Positions 1 to 8,903 of a stretch of DNA of 64,000 nucleotides are shown here, piece by piece. This DNA comes from Streptomyces sp. AJS327 (GTDB lineage Bacteria > Actinomycetota > Actinomycetes > Streptomycetales > Streptomycetaceae), in NCBI RefSeq assembly GCF_013450295.1, contig NZ_SKBR01000003.1, positions 434,001-498,000 on the forward strand. The letters run 5' to 3'. The notes under the pieces were generated by a model. The model did not search any database and was not told the DNA's origin. It saw only the letters and a program-made list of their open reading frames with translations. Within the stretch, counting starts at the first letter, position 1. Each line of letters begins with the position of its first letter. The position numbers were made by a program, and so were the translations under genes.

Positions 1-830
1 TCGGCGGCGGCGTCGAAGGACTTGCTGCGCCCGTCGGGGGCGATCGCCCCGGCGCGGTCCAGCGTCACCGACAGCCCTGGACCGGCGATCAGGTTGACGC
101 CCGCGGCCAGCGCGAGGGTGCACTCGCCACCGCGCAGGGCCCGGGCCGCCAGGTCGACGGCGACGAGCGAGGAGGAGCAGGCCGTGTCCACCGCGAGGCT
201 CGGCCCGCGCAGGTCGAGGCTGTGCGAGACGCGGTTGGCGGTGGCGCAGAGCGCCGCGCCGATGCCCGTCCACGGCTCGATGCCGGGCAGGTCCTCCAGT
301 AACTGGCGCCCGTAGTCGTCCGATCCGACGCCGACGAAGACGCCGCAGCCGCCGCCCGCCAGCGTCGCCGGGACGACCCCGGCGTGCTCCAGCGCCTCCC
401 AGGCCAGTTCCAGCAGTAACCGCTGCTGTGGGTCCATGAGTTCGGCCTCGCGGCGGGAGATGCCGAAGAACTCCGGGTCGAATCCGGCGATGTCGGGGAG
501 GAAACCGCCCCGGCTCGTGGTGGATTCGACCACCGCCTCGAAGTCCGGCCCCGCCTCGGCGGCTTGGGCGAAGCGTTCCGCCCCGTCGCGGATGCCGTGG
601 CCGCCGCGCTGGAGCAACCGCCAGAAGGCGTCGGGGGATTCGGCGTCCCCCGGGAAGCGGCAGCTGAGCCCGATGACGGCCAGCGGCTCGGCGGGCGCTG
701 CCGCGCCGTAGGCGCCGTACGCCACAGGCGCTGCCGCCTCCGCGGTGGCGTCCTGACCCGAACGGCCTTCGGTAGCAGGGCGGTTCTGACCGGTGGTGGC
801 GGCCGGGCGCGCGGCCCCGGCGGCGCTCAC
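1..830 (-). CDS. Type I polyketide synthase, N-terminal part (loading/first KS domain), runs off left edge
   Basis: Only the first 276 codons are inside the window. After about 45 low-complexity Ala/Thr/Gly-rich residues, a ketosynthase domain begins (AVIGLSCRFPG) and continues to the edge. The active-site motif DTACSSSL is present with the nucleophilic cysteine at about residue 218; the two catalytic histidines lie beyond the edge. KS domains of modular PKSs catalyse decarboxylative Claisen condensation on ACP-bound chains. The GTG start overlaps the TGA of the upstream KAS III-like gene (GTGA), so the two are translationally coupled. There is no docking coiled coil at the N-terminus, which would fit a first module, but that is inference. 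Confidence 0.93.
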   Translation of the reverse strand, partial: MSAAGAARPAATTGQNRPATEGRSGQDATAEAAAPVAYGAYGAAAPAEPLAVIGLSCRFPGDAESPDAFWRLLQRGGHGIRDGAERFAQAAEAGPDFEAVVESTTSRGGFLPDIAGFDPEFFGISRREAELMDPQQRLLLELAWEALEHAGVVPATLAGGGCGVFVGVGSDDYGRQLLEDLPGIEPWTGIGAALCATANRVSHSLDLRGPSLAVDTACSSSLVAVDLAARALRGGECTLALAAGVNLIAGPGLSVTLDRAGAIAPDGRSKSFDAAA

Positions 831-1921
831 GCCTCCCCCTCGGCGCCCGGGGTGTGCGCGGAGTGCGGGGCCAGGTCGCCCGGGGGCGGTGCGCCGGGTG
901 GGGTGTCCAGCACCTCCACCACCGCCGCCGTCACCATGATTCCGGGACCGGCGCTGAGCATCAACAGGTGGTCGCCCGCGCCGAGTTCGCCGGAGGTGAC
1001 CAGGTGGTCGAGGTGCAGCCCGACGTCGGTGGCGCCCGCGTGCCCGATGTCCCGGAAGAACGGCACCCCGCCCAGGCCCGGGTCCAGGCCCATCGGCTGG
1101 AAGTGACTGGCGAGGAACTCCTCGCTGCCAGCGGCGAGATGCAGCACCCGCGAGATGTCGGGAAGCGCCACCCCCGCCTCCGAGGTGACGCGCTCGATCA
1201 GCTTGGCGCTGGCCGTGCCGTAGTCCTCGGTGATCCGGCCGGCGTCCTCGCCCAGCTCCTCGACCATGGCCTCCAGGTGCTCGTTCATGTCCAGCCGCCT
1301 GCCGACGGTGACGGCGGGCGGGAACAGCGGCGCGTGGCCCCGGTTGAGGATCTCGAAGTCGGGCAGCGAGACCGAGTCGATGGCCGCCAGCCGTGCCCAG
1401 CTGGGGCGCTTCGTCAGGATCAGCGCCGCGCCCGCGTCCGCCAGGACCGCGTCCCGGTCGGCGTGCCACCGATCCACCGACGGCGGGCCGAAGTTGTCGG
1501 CGCTGCTGACCACGGCGCCGCTACGGGTGGGGGAGACCAGCAGGTAGCTGGCGGCCATCTCGACCCCGGCGAGGAGCGCGTTGCAGCCCTGCTCGACGGT
1601 GAGCGCGGGGACCGGCAGCCCGAGGGACTCGCGCAGGACGTAGTGCGGTGCGGACCAGCCGTCCGGCCCCTGGTGGTAGGCGTGGGTGTGGACGAGCAGG
1701 TGGATGTCCTCGGGGCGTAACCCGGAGCGCTGGTACGCCTGCCGGACGGCGCTGACCGCCATGTCCGGGGCGGAGACGCCGTCGGAGATGGCGATGTTCC
1801 GCCATCCGCACGAGGCGATCAGTTCGGGTTCGTACCAGCCGTTGCTGGCCGCCTCCCGGGTGCTGGTCCGGGGAGGGATGTGGGCGCCGGTGGCGGCGAG
1901 GTAAATGCCATCGATCTTCAC
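827..1921 (-). CDS. KAS III-like (FabH/CerJ-type) acyl condensing or acyl-transfer enzyme
   Basis: 364-residue thiolase-fold protein. The nucleophilic cysteine is C113 in VEQGCNALL, and H261 in RVLHLAAG matches the catalytic histidine. At the position of the third FabH residue (Asn of GNTSAAS) it reads GHAGATD, so Asn is replaced by His294. Loss of that Asn is reported in KAS III-like acyltransferases of polyketide clusters (CerJ type), so the protein may move acyl groups or load a starter unit instead of condensing with malonyl-ACP. The GTG at 1921 is preceded by GGAG seven bases upstream; longer in-frame versions lack an RBS. Codon 68 is TTA. It is coupled to the downstream PKS by GTGA. Confidence 0.85.
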   Translation of the reverse strand: MKIDGIYLAATGAHIPPRTSTREAASNGWYEPELIASCGWRNIAISDGVSAPDMAVSAVRQAYQRSGLRPEDIHLLVHTHAYHQGPDGWSAPHYVLRESLGLPVPALTVEQGCNALLAGVEMAASYLLVSPTRSGAVVSSADNFGPPSVDRWHADRDAVLADAGAALILTKRPSWARLAAIDSVSLPDFEILNRGHAPLFPPAVTVGRRLDMNEHLEAMVEELGEDAGRITEDYGTASAKLIERVTSEAGVALPDISRVLHLAAGSEEFLASHFQPMGLDPGLGGVPFFRDIGHAGATDVGLHLDHLVTSGELGAGDHLLMLSAGPGIMVTAAVVEVLDTPPGAPPPGDLAPHSAHTPGAEGEA

Positions 1922-2324
1922 GGTGGTTCTCCGCGCGTTGCTGTCTGAGCTGTCTGAAACGGTCGTTCTGATGCCGGACGGGACGGGAGGAGCGGTGCGG
2001 ATCGGACGGAGGGACGCGGTGGGACGGACCCCGCCGGACGCGTGGTCCGCCGGGGCGGGCACCGGCCACCGTGTGGGCGGCCCCGGGACGGCCGGAGCGC
2101 GACGGCACCGGAACCGGACGGCGGGGAGAGGACGGCGAGGGGCGGGCGGGGACGGGCGAACGGCGGGCGGAGGAAGGGAGGTTGACGAAGCGAGCGGGTG
2201 CGGGGAGGCCGGAAACTGGTGAGCGCGGACGGTGACGACACGCGCGGTACCGGACGGCGCGGGCCCGCTGGATGCCCGCGAGGCCGAACGCGCGGCGCCC
2301 GGGGGCTCGCCCCGGGCGCGCGGA
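1922..2324. other. Intergenic gap inside the polyketide gene group
   Basis: About 400 bp without a convincing gene. It is strongly strand-skewed (purine-rich on the plus strand around 2110-2215) and holds a GC-rich hairpin just after the acyl-CoA ligase stop. The KAS III/PKS pair probably has its own promoter here, but I could not pick out a clear -35/-10. Confidence 0.5.
2295..2319 (-). terminator. Hairpin terminator after the acyl-CoA ligase gene
   Basis: Perfect 10-bp stem (2295-2304 with 2310-2319) and 5-nt loop, directly after the ligase stop codon. It lacks a U-tract, as is usual for Streptomyces terminators. Confidence 0.6.
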
Positions 2325-3940
2325 TCACTGCCCGCTGGGATTCCGGATGACCTTGCCGGTCTCCGTTGTCGGAAGACTGTTCACGGCTGTGAAGTGGTGT
2401 GGCAGGTGCGTGGCGGACAGCCGCTCCCGGCAGAACCGCTCCAGCGCGCCGAGGTCGACCGTCTCGGGGGTGACGGTCGCGCGTACCCGCTGCCCCAGCA
2501 CCGGGTCGTCCACCCCGGTGACGAGGCAGGCGGCCACCGCCGGGAAGGCGAGCAGAACCGCCTCCACCTCCTCCGGACTGACCTTGACCCCGGCGACGTT
2601 CACGCACGTCGACAGGCGTCCCGCCAGCACGAGCCCCCCTTCCTCCCAGCGGCCGAGGTCCCCGGTGGCGAACCCGCCGCGCACCGGCTCCCAGGGGGCC
2701 GTGCCGCTGCCCGCTCCGGAGCCCGGCTCCGTGTCCCCACCGCCCGCACCGCCGCCGTCGGCGTATCCGAGCATCATGGAGGGAGACTCTACGGTCACCA
2801 GTCCCGTTCCGAAGCCGAACTGTGCACCTTCGGCCTGAACTTCGCGCAGGGTGACCTTGACCCCGGGAAGCGGCTCACCGGGCCACCGCGTCTCCGCCGA
2901 CCACGGCCGGGGCGCCCGCACACAGATCGGCCCCGTCTCCGTCGTCCCGTACACCTGCCCTATGTGGCCGTTCAGGGTGCCCGCCACCGACTCGGCGGTG
3001 TGCGCGTCCAGCGGCATCCCCGCCGAGAGGAAACCGACCGGCTCCCCGCCCAGCGGCTCCCGCGCCGCCTTCGCCAGCATCCGCAACGCGGGCGGCACCC
3101 CCACGAACAGCCGCACCGCACCCGAGCCCAACTCCCGTAGCAACACGCGCGGCCGGTCCGCCGGCAGGTACCGCACCGGCGCCCCCGCCAGCGGCGCCGC
3201 CAGCGCGCAGAGCCCGAACCCGTAGGCGTGGTGCAGCGGTACGGGACAGCCCAGCGTCACCTCCGGGCGGAGGCCCAGCGCCGTACGGTAGTTCTCCGCC
3301 TCCACGAACAGCGCCGCCGCCGAACGCAGCGCCATCCGGGGCCTGCCCGTCGTCCCCGAGGTCACCTGCGCGCTCGCCACCTCCGGCGGCAGCGGCCCGG
3401 TCGTCGGCACCCCGCCCGGCCCCGCCACGGGCGCGCGCAGCTCCCGGTCCCCCACGACCCCCCGCACCGGCCCGAGTGTCAGCGCGCTGTCCCGCCCCAC
3501 CACCACCCCGGCCAGCGGCGCCAGCGACCCGATCCGTCCCAACTCCCAGTCCGTGACGCCGACAGCGAGTGGCGCCACCACCCCGCCCACCGCTAGCACC
3601 GCGAACAGATCGCTGACGAACTCCGCCGGCGGCCCCGCCAACAGGCCCACCACAGCCCCCGGTTCGAGCCCGGCCGCGCGGATGGCCGCGGCCTTCGCGT
3701 CGATCCGCTCCCGGACCTGGCGCGCGGACCACGTCCCCGTCCCGTCGACGACCAGCGGCGCCTCACCCCACCCGGCCAGCCGCGCGTCCAGCAGCGCGGC
3801 CAACTCCGGTCCCGTCGTGGGCCCTTCGGCGCCCGCGCCCGCCGCCCCGGCGCCGCCGCCCCCGGCGGCCCGCGCGAAGGCCGCCGCCCGCGCGATCCCG
3901 TCGGCGAACGTCCCCTCCGGGGCGTCCGGCCCGCCCGCCG

Positions 3941-3944
<4 letters not shown>
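2325..3944 (-). CDS. AMP-dependent acyl-CoA/acyl-ACP ligase (ANL superfamily)
   Basis: 539 residues, normal length for a 4-coumarate:CoA ligase-like or fatty acyl-AMP ligase. It has the P-loop-like motif TSGTTGRPRM (about 195-204, with Arg where Lys is usual), VYGTTETG (AMP/Mg binding), ATGDLGRWEEGGLVLAGR (the A7/A8 hinge) and TETGKVIR near the C-terminus with the catalytic lysine. It would adenylate a carboxylic acid and pass it to CoA or an ACP. The GTG start overlaps the aminotransferase TGA (GTGA), so the two are coupled. In this setting it probably activates a starter acid, perhaps one made by the aminotransferase. Residues 20-45 are Ala/Gly-rich linker. Confidence 0.9.
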
Positions 3945-5266
<1,322 letters not shown>

Positions 5267-5840
5267 CGCACACCTCCATGCTCGCCGGAGCCGCCACGGG
5301 CCGACCTGGGGCCGTCCCTGGTAAGCGGCCCGGAATCGTCCCCGGACGCGGTGCACTGTGCTCATTTGTGCCGAACTCAGTGTGACGTGCCCCCGAAGGT
5401 GGGCAGAAGTGAGCGATCCATGAATGGCTGGAACCCATGGTTGGGCCACGCACCCTTCCCGGGGCCGCCCACCACCCGGGCCACCGTGCCACCGAACCCC
5501 GGTCGCGTCCCCGGCGGTCGGCCCGGCACCAGCGCGGCCGCGCCCGGTCGGCGGCCCGGGGATCCGGACACCTGCTGCCGGTCGGCGCGGACCCCGGCGG
5601 GCACGGCGGCGCCCCGTCGCACACCCCGGCGAACGCGCGGAGCGCGCGTGACACCCGACCGCTCGTACGGGTGACCCAGGGCGCTCGGCACAGCGGTTCC
5701 CTAATCCAACGAGCCCCACCAACCGGTGAATTCGACTCTCGGAACCACCGATCACCACATAACTCGTGTCACCATCGGCCCTGTTGACAGCCACGGATAT
5801 CCGGGCACGATCGGTGGGTCCTCCGATTCCCCGGATTCCC

Positions 5841-5931
5841 GTACGCGGAAGGCCCTTGTCGACGGCTTGTCGTCGGCTTGAAGTCGGCTGAGGTCGCCGT
5901 GAGGTCGCCTTGAGGTCGGCGTACGCGGAAG
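5841..5931. repeat. 11-bp direct repeat framing the operator array
   Basis: GTACGCGGAAG occurs at 5841-5851 and again at 5921-5931, immediately after the last tandem unit and a few bases before the first, in the same orientation with 80-bp offset. Confidence 0.75.
5855..5920. promoter_or_regulatory. Six tandem 11-bp units, SARP-type operator array
   Basis: Six contiguous 11-bp units, each a heptamer plus a 4-bp spacer: CTTGTCG, CTTGTCG, CTTGAAG, CTGAGGT, GTGAGGT, TTGAGGT with spacers ACGG, TCGG, TCGG, CGCC, CGCC, CGGC. Heptameric direct repeats every 11 bp are the known binding geometry of Streptomyces antibiotic regulatory proteins (ActII-ORF4, DnrI, PimR). The array lies between divergent biosynthetic genes. 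No SARP gene is in the window, so the regulator and direction of activation are inferred. Confidence 0.6.
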
Positions 5932-6036
5932 TGGGACGGGGGAACACGGAAGGCGGCATCCGCCAGCGGGTGGAAATCAGCCACGCCGCCCTGTGGACCG
6001 CCGTAGCGAAAGACCGGACGACGAGAGGGGGTTCGC

Positions 6037-6786
6037 GTGGATCGTCCCGTGGCCGTGGTGACGGGAGCGGGCTCGGGTCTGGGCGCGGCCATCGCGCTCC
6101 GGCTGGCCACCCGGCACGACCTGGTCCTCACCCACCTCGCGGCGGACGCCGAACTCGACGCCACCGTCGACCGAGTACGCGCGGCGGGCGCCCAGGTCGC
6201 ACCGCCGGTGCTCGGTGACCTGACCAGTGCGGACACCGTCGAGCGGCTCAACGAGACGCTGGCCGGGGCCGGGCACCGGCTGCGCACGCTGGTCTGCAAC
6301 GCGGGCGCCTACTCCTACGTTCCCTGGGCGGAACTCGGTGGCGCGGAGATCCGGCGCGCGCTGGAGGTGAACCTGCTGGCGCACATCGACTGTGTGCGCG
6401 CCACCGTCCCGCACCTCACCGCGCGTGGCGGCGGGCGGATCATCGCCATCTCCTCGGTGATGACACAACTCGGCCGGGCCGAACTCGTTCCGTACATCGC
6501 CGCGAAAGGCGGACTGGAAGCGCTCGTCCGGGCGTTGGCACGCGAACTCGGCCCGCACGGCATTACGGTGAACGCGATTCGCCCCGGTTCCATAGAACTG
6601 AGTACGGAGCAGCGCGACCACCCGGATTATCCCGCCTGGAGGGAACGTGAATTCGCGAGGCAATGCGTCAAAAGGCACGGAACCCCGGAGGACGTGGCGG
6701 CGGCCGTGGCCTTTCTGGCCTCCGACGAAGCCGGGTTCGTCACCGGACAGCACCTGACGGTGGACGGCGGCTGGCATCTCAGCTGA
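6037..6786 (+). CDS. Short-chain dehydrogenase/reductase (3-oxoacyl-ACP reductase-like)
   Basis: 249 residues, classical SDR. It has the Rossmann motif TGAGSGLG (9-16), NAG (88-90), a conserved Asn112, and the catalytic set Ser140 with Y153-x3-K157 (YIAAK). It ends with the usual substrate-loop and VDGGWHLS tail. It should be a cytoplasmic NAD(P)H-dependent carbonyl reductase. The GTG start is supported by GAGGGG six bases upstream. It is transcribed away from the polyketide genes across the operator array, so it is likely a tailoring or precursor enzyme of the same cluster. Confidence 0.9.
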   Translation: MDRPVAVVTGAGSGLGAAIALRLATRHDLVLTHLAADAELDATVDRVRAAGAQVAPPVLGDLTSADTVERLNETLAGAGHRLRTLVCNAGAYSYVPWAELGGAEIRRALEVNLLAHIDCVRATVPHLTARGGGRIIAISSVMTQLGRAELVPYIAAKGGLEALVRALARELGPHGITVNAIRPGSIELSTEQRDHPDYPAWREREFARQCVKRHGTPEDVAAAVAFLASDEAGFVTGQHLTVDGGWHLS

Positions 6787-7323
6787 CTCCACCCCATCGG
6801 ACCGCCCGCCCCGCGCTCTCGCCCCGCACCCTCCCGGCGGCGGACGGACGCCCCGACCGCACCGCCCCGTCGGTTCGCGCGGTCCCTTCCGCCCGGCCGT
6901 CCCGAACACCATCTCCCCTTCCCCGTCCGTTCGTTGGGCGTCTCCCGCCCACTGCCCCCGAACCCGCCTCCCCGTACGCACCATCCGGCCCCCCGTCACA
7001 CCGTCGCCGCGCGCCCGTTCCACCGATCCGGCTCCGGCGCCCCGTCCGGTTCCCGGTCGGACGCCGGTTCTCCGCGCGTCAACACCGTCTCCGTGCCGCG
7101 TACTACGCGCGTCACCCACGCCAACCGCCCGCCGCGCGCGGTCGGTTCGCCCGTCCGGTCCGCCCCGACCGGTCGGACGAGCCGCCCGCCCACCCGCCAG
7201 CGGTGCCCAACAAGCCTCCCGTAGCAGGCAGTTGACGCGACGCTCCGGCGTCACCCAGCGCCACCCAGACCCACCCCCCGCACCAACCGCACGCGTACCT
7301 ACCAGCACAGAACGAGGACGTTC
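6787..7323. other. Intergenic gap, pyrimidine-rich plus strand
   Basis: About 540 bp, strongly C/T-rich on the plus strand. I see no gene, tRNA or clear terminator. A TTGACG near 7232 with a small GACG/CGTC hairpin after it might belong to the promoter of the next gene. Confidence 0.5.
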
Positions 7324-8100
7324 ATGAGCCACACCAGTACGTCAGCCCACGCCCCCTCGGCCGGACAGGCCCCGCCCACCGGGCCCTCCAGACTCACCGG
7401 CTCCGCCGCACCGTCGGCCGAGGCCACCACCGAGCACGGCGAGATCCGCCTGCTGGTGGTGCGGCACGGTGAGTCCCGGGCGAGCGCGGCCGGGGTGATG
7501 AGCGGGGTTCGCACCTGCGCCGGACTGACCGACCTGGGCCGGGAGCAGGCCCACCGCCTGGCGGAGTCGCTGACCCGCGAGGAGGATCCGCCCGACGCGA
7601 TCGTCGCCAGCCCGGTGCCCCGCGCACGGGAGACCGCCGGTCTCCTCGCCACCGGACTCGGCCTGGACCTCCCGCTGTTCGACGGCGGCGTCCGGGAGAT
7701 GGACTTCGGCGCGGCGGACGGTCTCACCGTCCGGCAGTACGCCGTGCGCTACGGCGCGTTCGACCTCCAGGGGCAGCCGGACCGCCCTTTCGCGCCGGGT
7801 GGGGAGAGCTGGAACCAGCTGTGTGCCCGGGTGCGGGAGACGCTGGAGCGGATCGCGGCCCACCCGCCCGGCCGCCGCGTGCTGGTGGTCTGCCACGCCG
7901 GGGTCGTCGTGGCCGCCTCCGCCGTGCTGACGGACAGCGCGCCCCCCGAGGTCTTCAGCGACGACTCCCCAGCCCCCACCTCGGTCACCGAGTTCGCGCG
8001 GGGCACCGGGGCGGACGCCCCCGCCCCCTGGCGGCTCCTCCGCTACGACGATCACCGGCACCTCGCGGAGACCGCCCCCGAGAGCGTTCCCGCCCCCTGA
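7324..8100 (+). CDS. Histidine phosphatase family protein (phosphoglycerate mutase-like)
   Basis: 258 residues. A disordered 40-residue Ala/Pro/Thr-rich leader is followed by LLVVRHGES (Arg47-His48-Gly49), the phosphohistidine motif, then VREMDFG and VVCHAGVV with the second catalytic histidine. Family members are cofactor-independent-looking phosphatases or dPGM-like enzymes of wide specificity; the substrate cannot be read from sequence. The ATG has GAGGA five bases upstream. It may belong to the adjacent biosynthetic cluster (phosphatases remove 3'- or sugar phosphates in some pathways) but this is not shown. Confidence 0.88.
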   Translation: MSHTSTSAHAPSAGQAPPTGPSRLTGSAAPSAEATTEHGEIRLLVVRHGESRASAAGVMSGVRTCAGLTDLGREQAHRLAESLTREEDPPDAIVASPVPRARETAGLLATGLGLDLPLFDGGVREMDFGAADGLTVRQYAVRYGAFDLQGQPDRPFAPGGESWNQLCARVRETLERIAAHPPGRRVLVVCHAGVVVAASAVLTDSAPPEVFSDDSPAPTSVTEFARGTGADAPAPWRLLRYDDHRHLAETAPESVPAP

Positions 8101-8903
8101 GCCACGCCCCTCGGCCCGGCGCCCGCCGCCCCGACCGGCCCACCAGGGCCGCGTTGACCACGGCCGCGCGGACCAGACCAGGGACCGACCCGGAACGCAC
8201 GGGCCCCACGACGGATGGGATGAGCCCCACGAAGAGCGGTCCGCGACCGGTGCGCCGTGACCGGCCCGTGGTGGCGGGCCAGCCGTGACCGGCACATGCT
8301 GACTGGCGAGAGCTGTGACCGGCACGTGCCGATCGGCGTTCTGTGAACGGCTCGCGGGGACCGGCGGATGACAACCGGCCCGCGGGCACTGGCCGGTGCC
8401 GAGCGTCACCAGACGCCAACCGCACCCGCCCCGCCCCGCGTTGTGCCGTATCGGCCGCGTGTGGGCGGGGCGTTCGTGCGTTCGCCCCGCTCTGCCGGAC
8501 CCCGCATCGCCGTGCCGTCCCGCCGATGCCCCGTGCTCCGCCCCGTCGTGTCCGCGTGCCCAGCCGGGCGGTCCGGAGCCGCCGTATGGCCCGTACCGAG
8601 CCGCCGTATCCCCTGCCGAGCCGACCCGTCACGATTTTCCGCCCATCACGTGTAAGTGGTGTACATCACCTCTCCGAACGCCATACAACCCTCCCCCTCG
8701 TTCGGGTGTCTAAGGGGCGTAACGGGTTGACCGTTCGTCGCGCCGGGGCCTGGCGCCGGGCCCCGCTGTGGCGCGACGGCGGTCATGAGCGGAGGACCAC
8801 ATCCACATACTTGCAATCTACAACTACCGTGCCGGCGCACTCCGCGCAGCCCGGCGGAGGCACGGCGAGGACCCGCACCACTTCCCACGTCAGAAAGCCT
8901 TCC
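8101..8903. other. Upstream region of the glycosyltransferase gene
   Basis: About 800 bp without a convincing gene. At 8241-8350 a degenerate repeat of the core GTGACCGG recurs with 28-30 bp spacing. An AT-richer segment at 8635-8720 contains CGAACG...CGTTCG arms and is the likely promoter area for the next gene; I could not assign -35/-10 with confidence. Confidence 0.5.
8241..8350. repeat. Degenerate 28-30 bp periodic repeat
   Basis: Copies of (C/T)GTGA(C/A)CGG start at 8255, 8283, 8313 and 8341, with a weaker copy at 8241. After each core the sequence continues with related GGC/CGTG text. It may be a multi-site operator or simple sequence decay. Confidence 0.4.

Larger units (their letters stand above)
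5267..6036. other. Divergent promoter region between the aminotransferase and SDR genes
   Basis: 770 bp without a gene. It contains a tandem 11-bp repeat array (5855-5920) framed by an 11-bp direct repeat. A TTGACA at 5784-5789 followed after 16 bp by CACGAT is a candidate plus-strand promoter. Composition at 5690-5830 is less GC-rich than the surroundings, as expected of promoter DNA. Confidence 0.6.
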
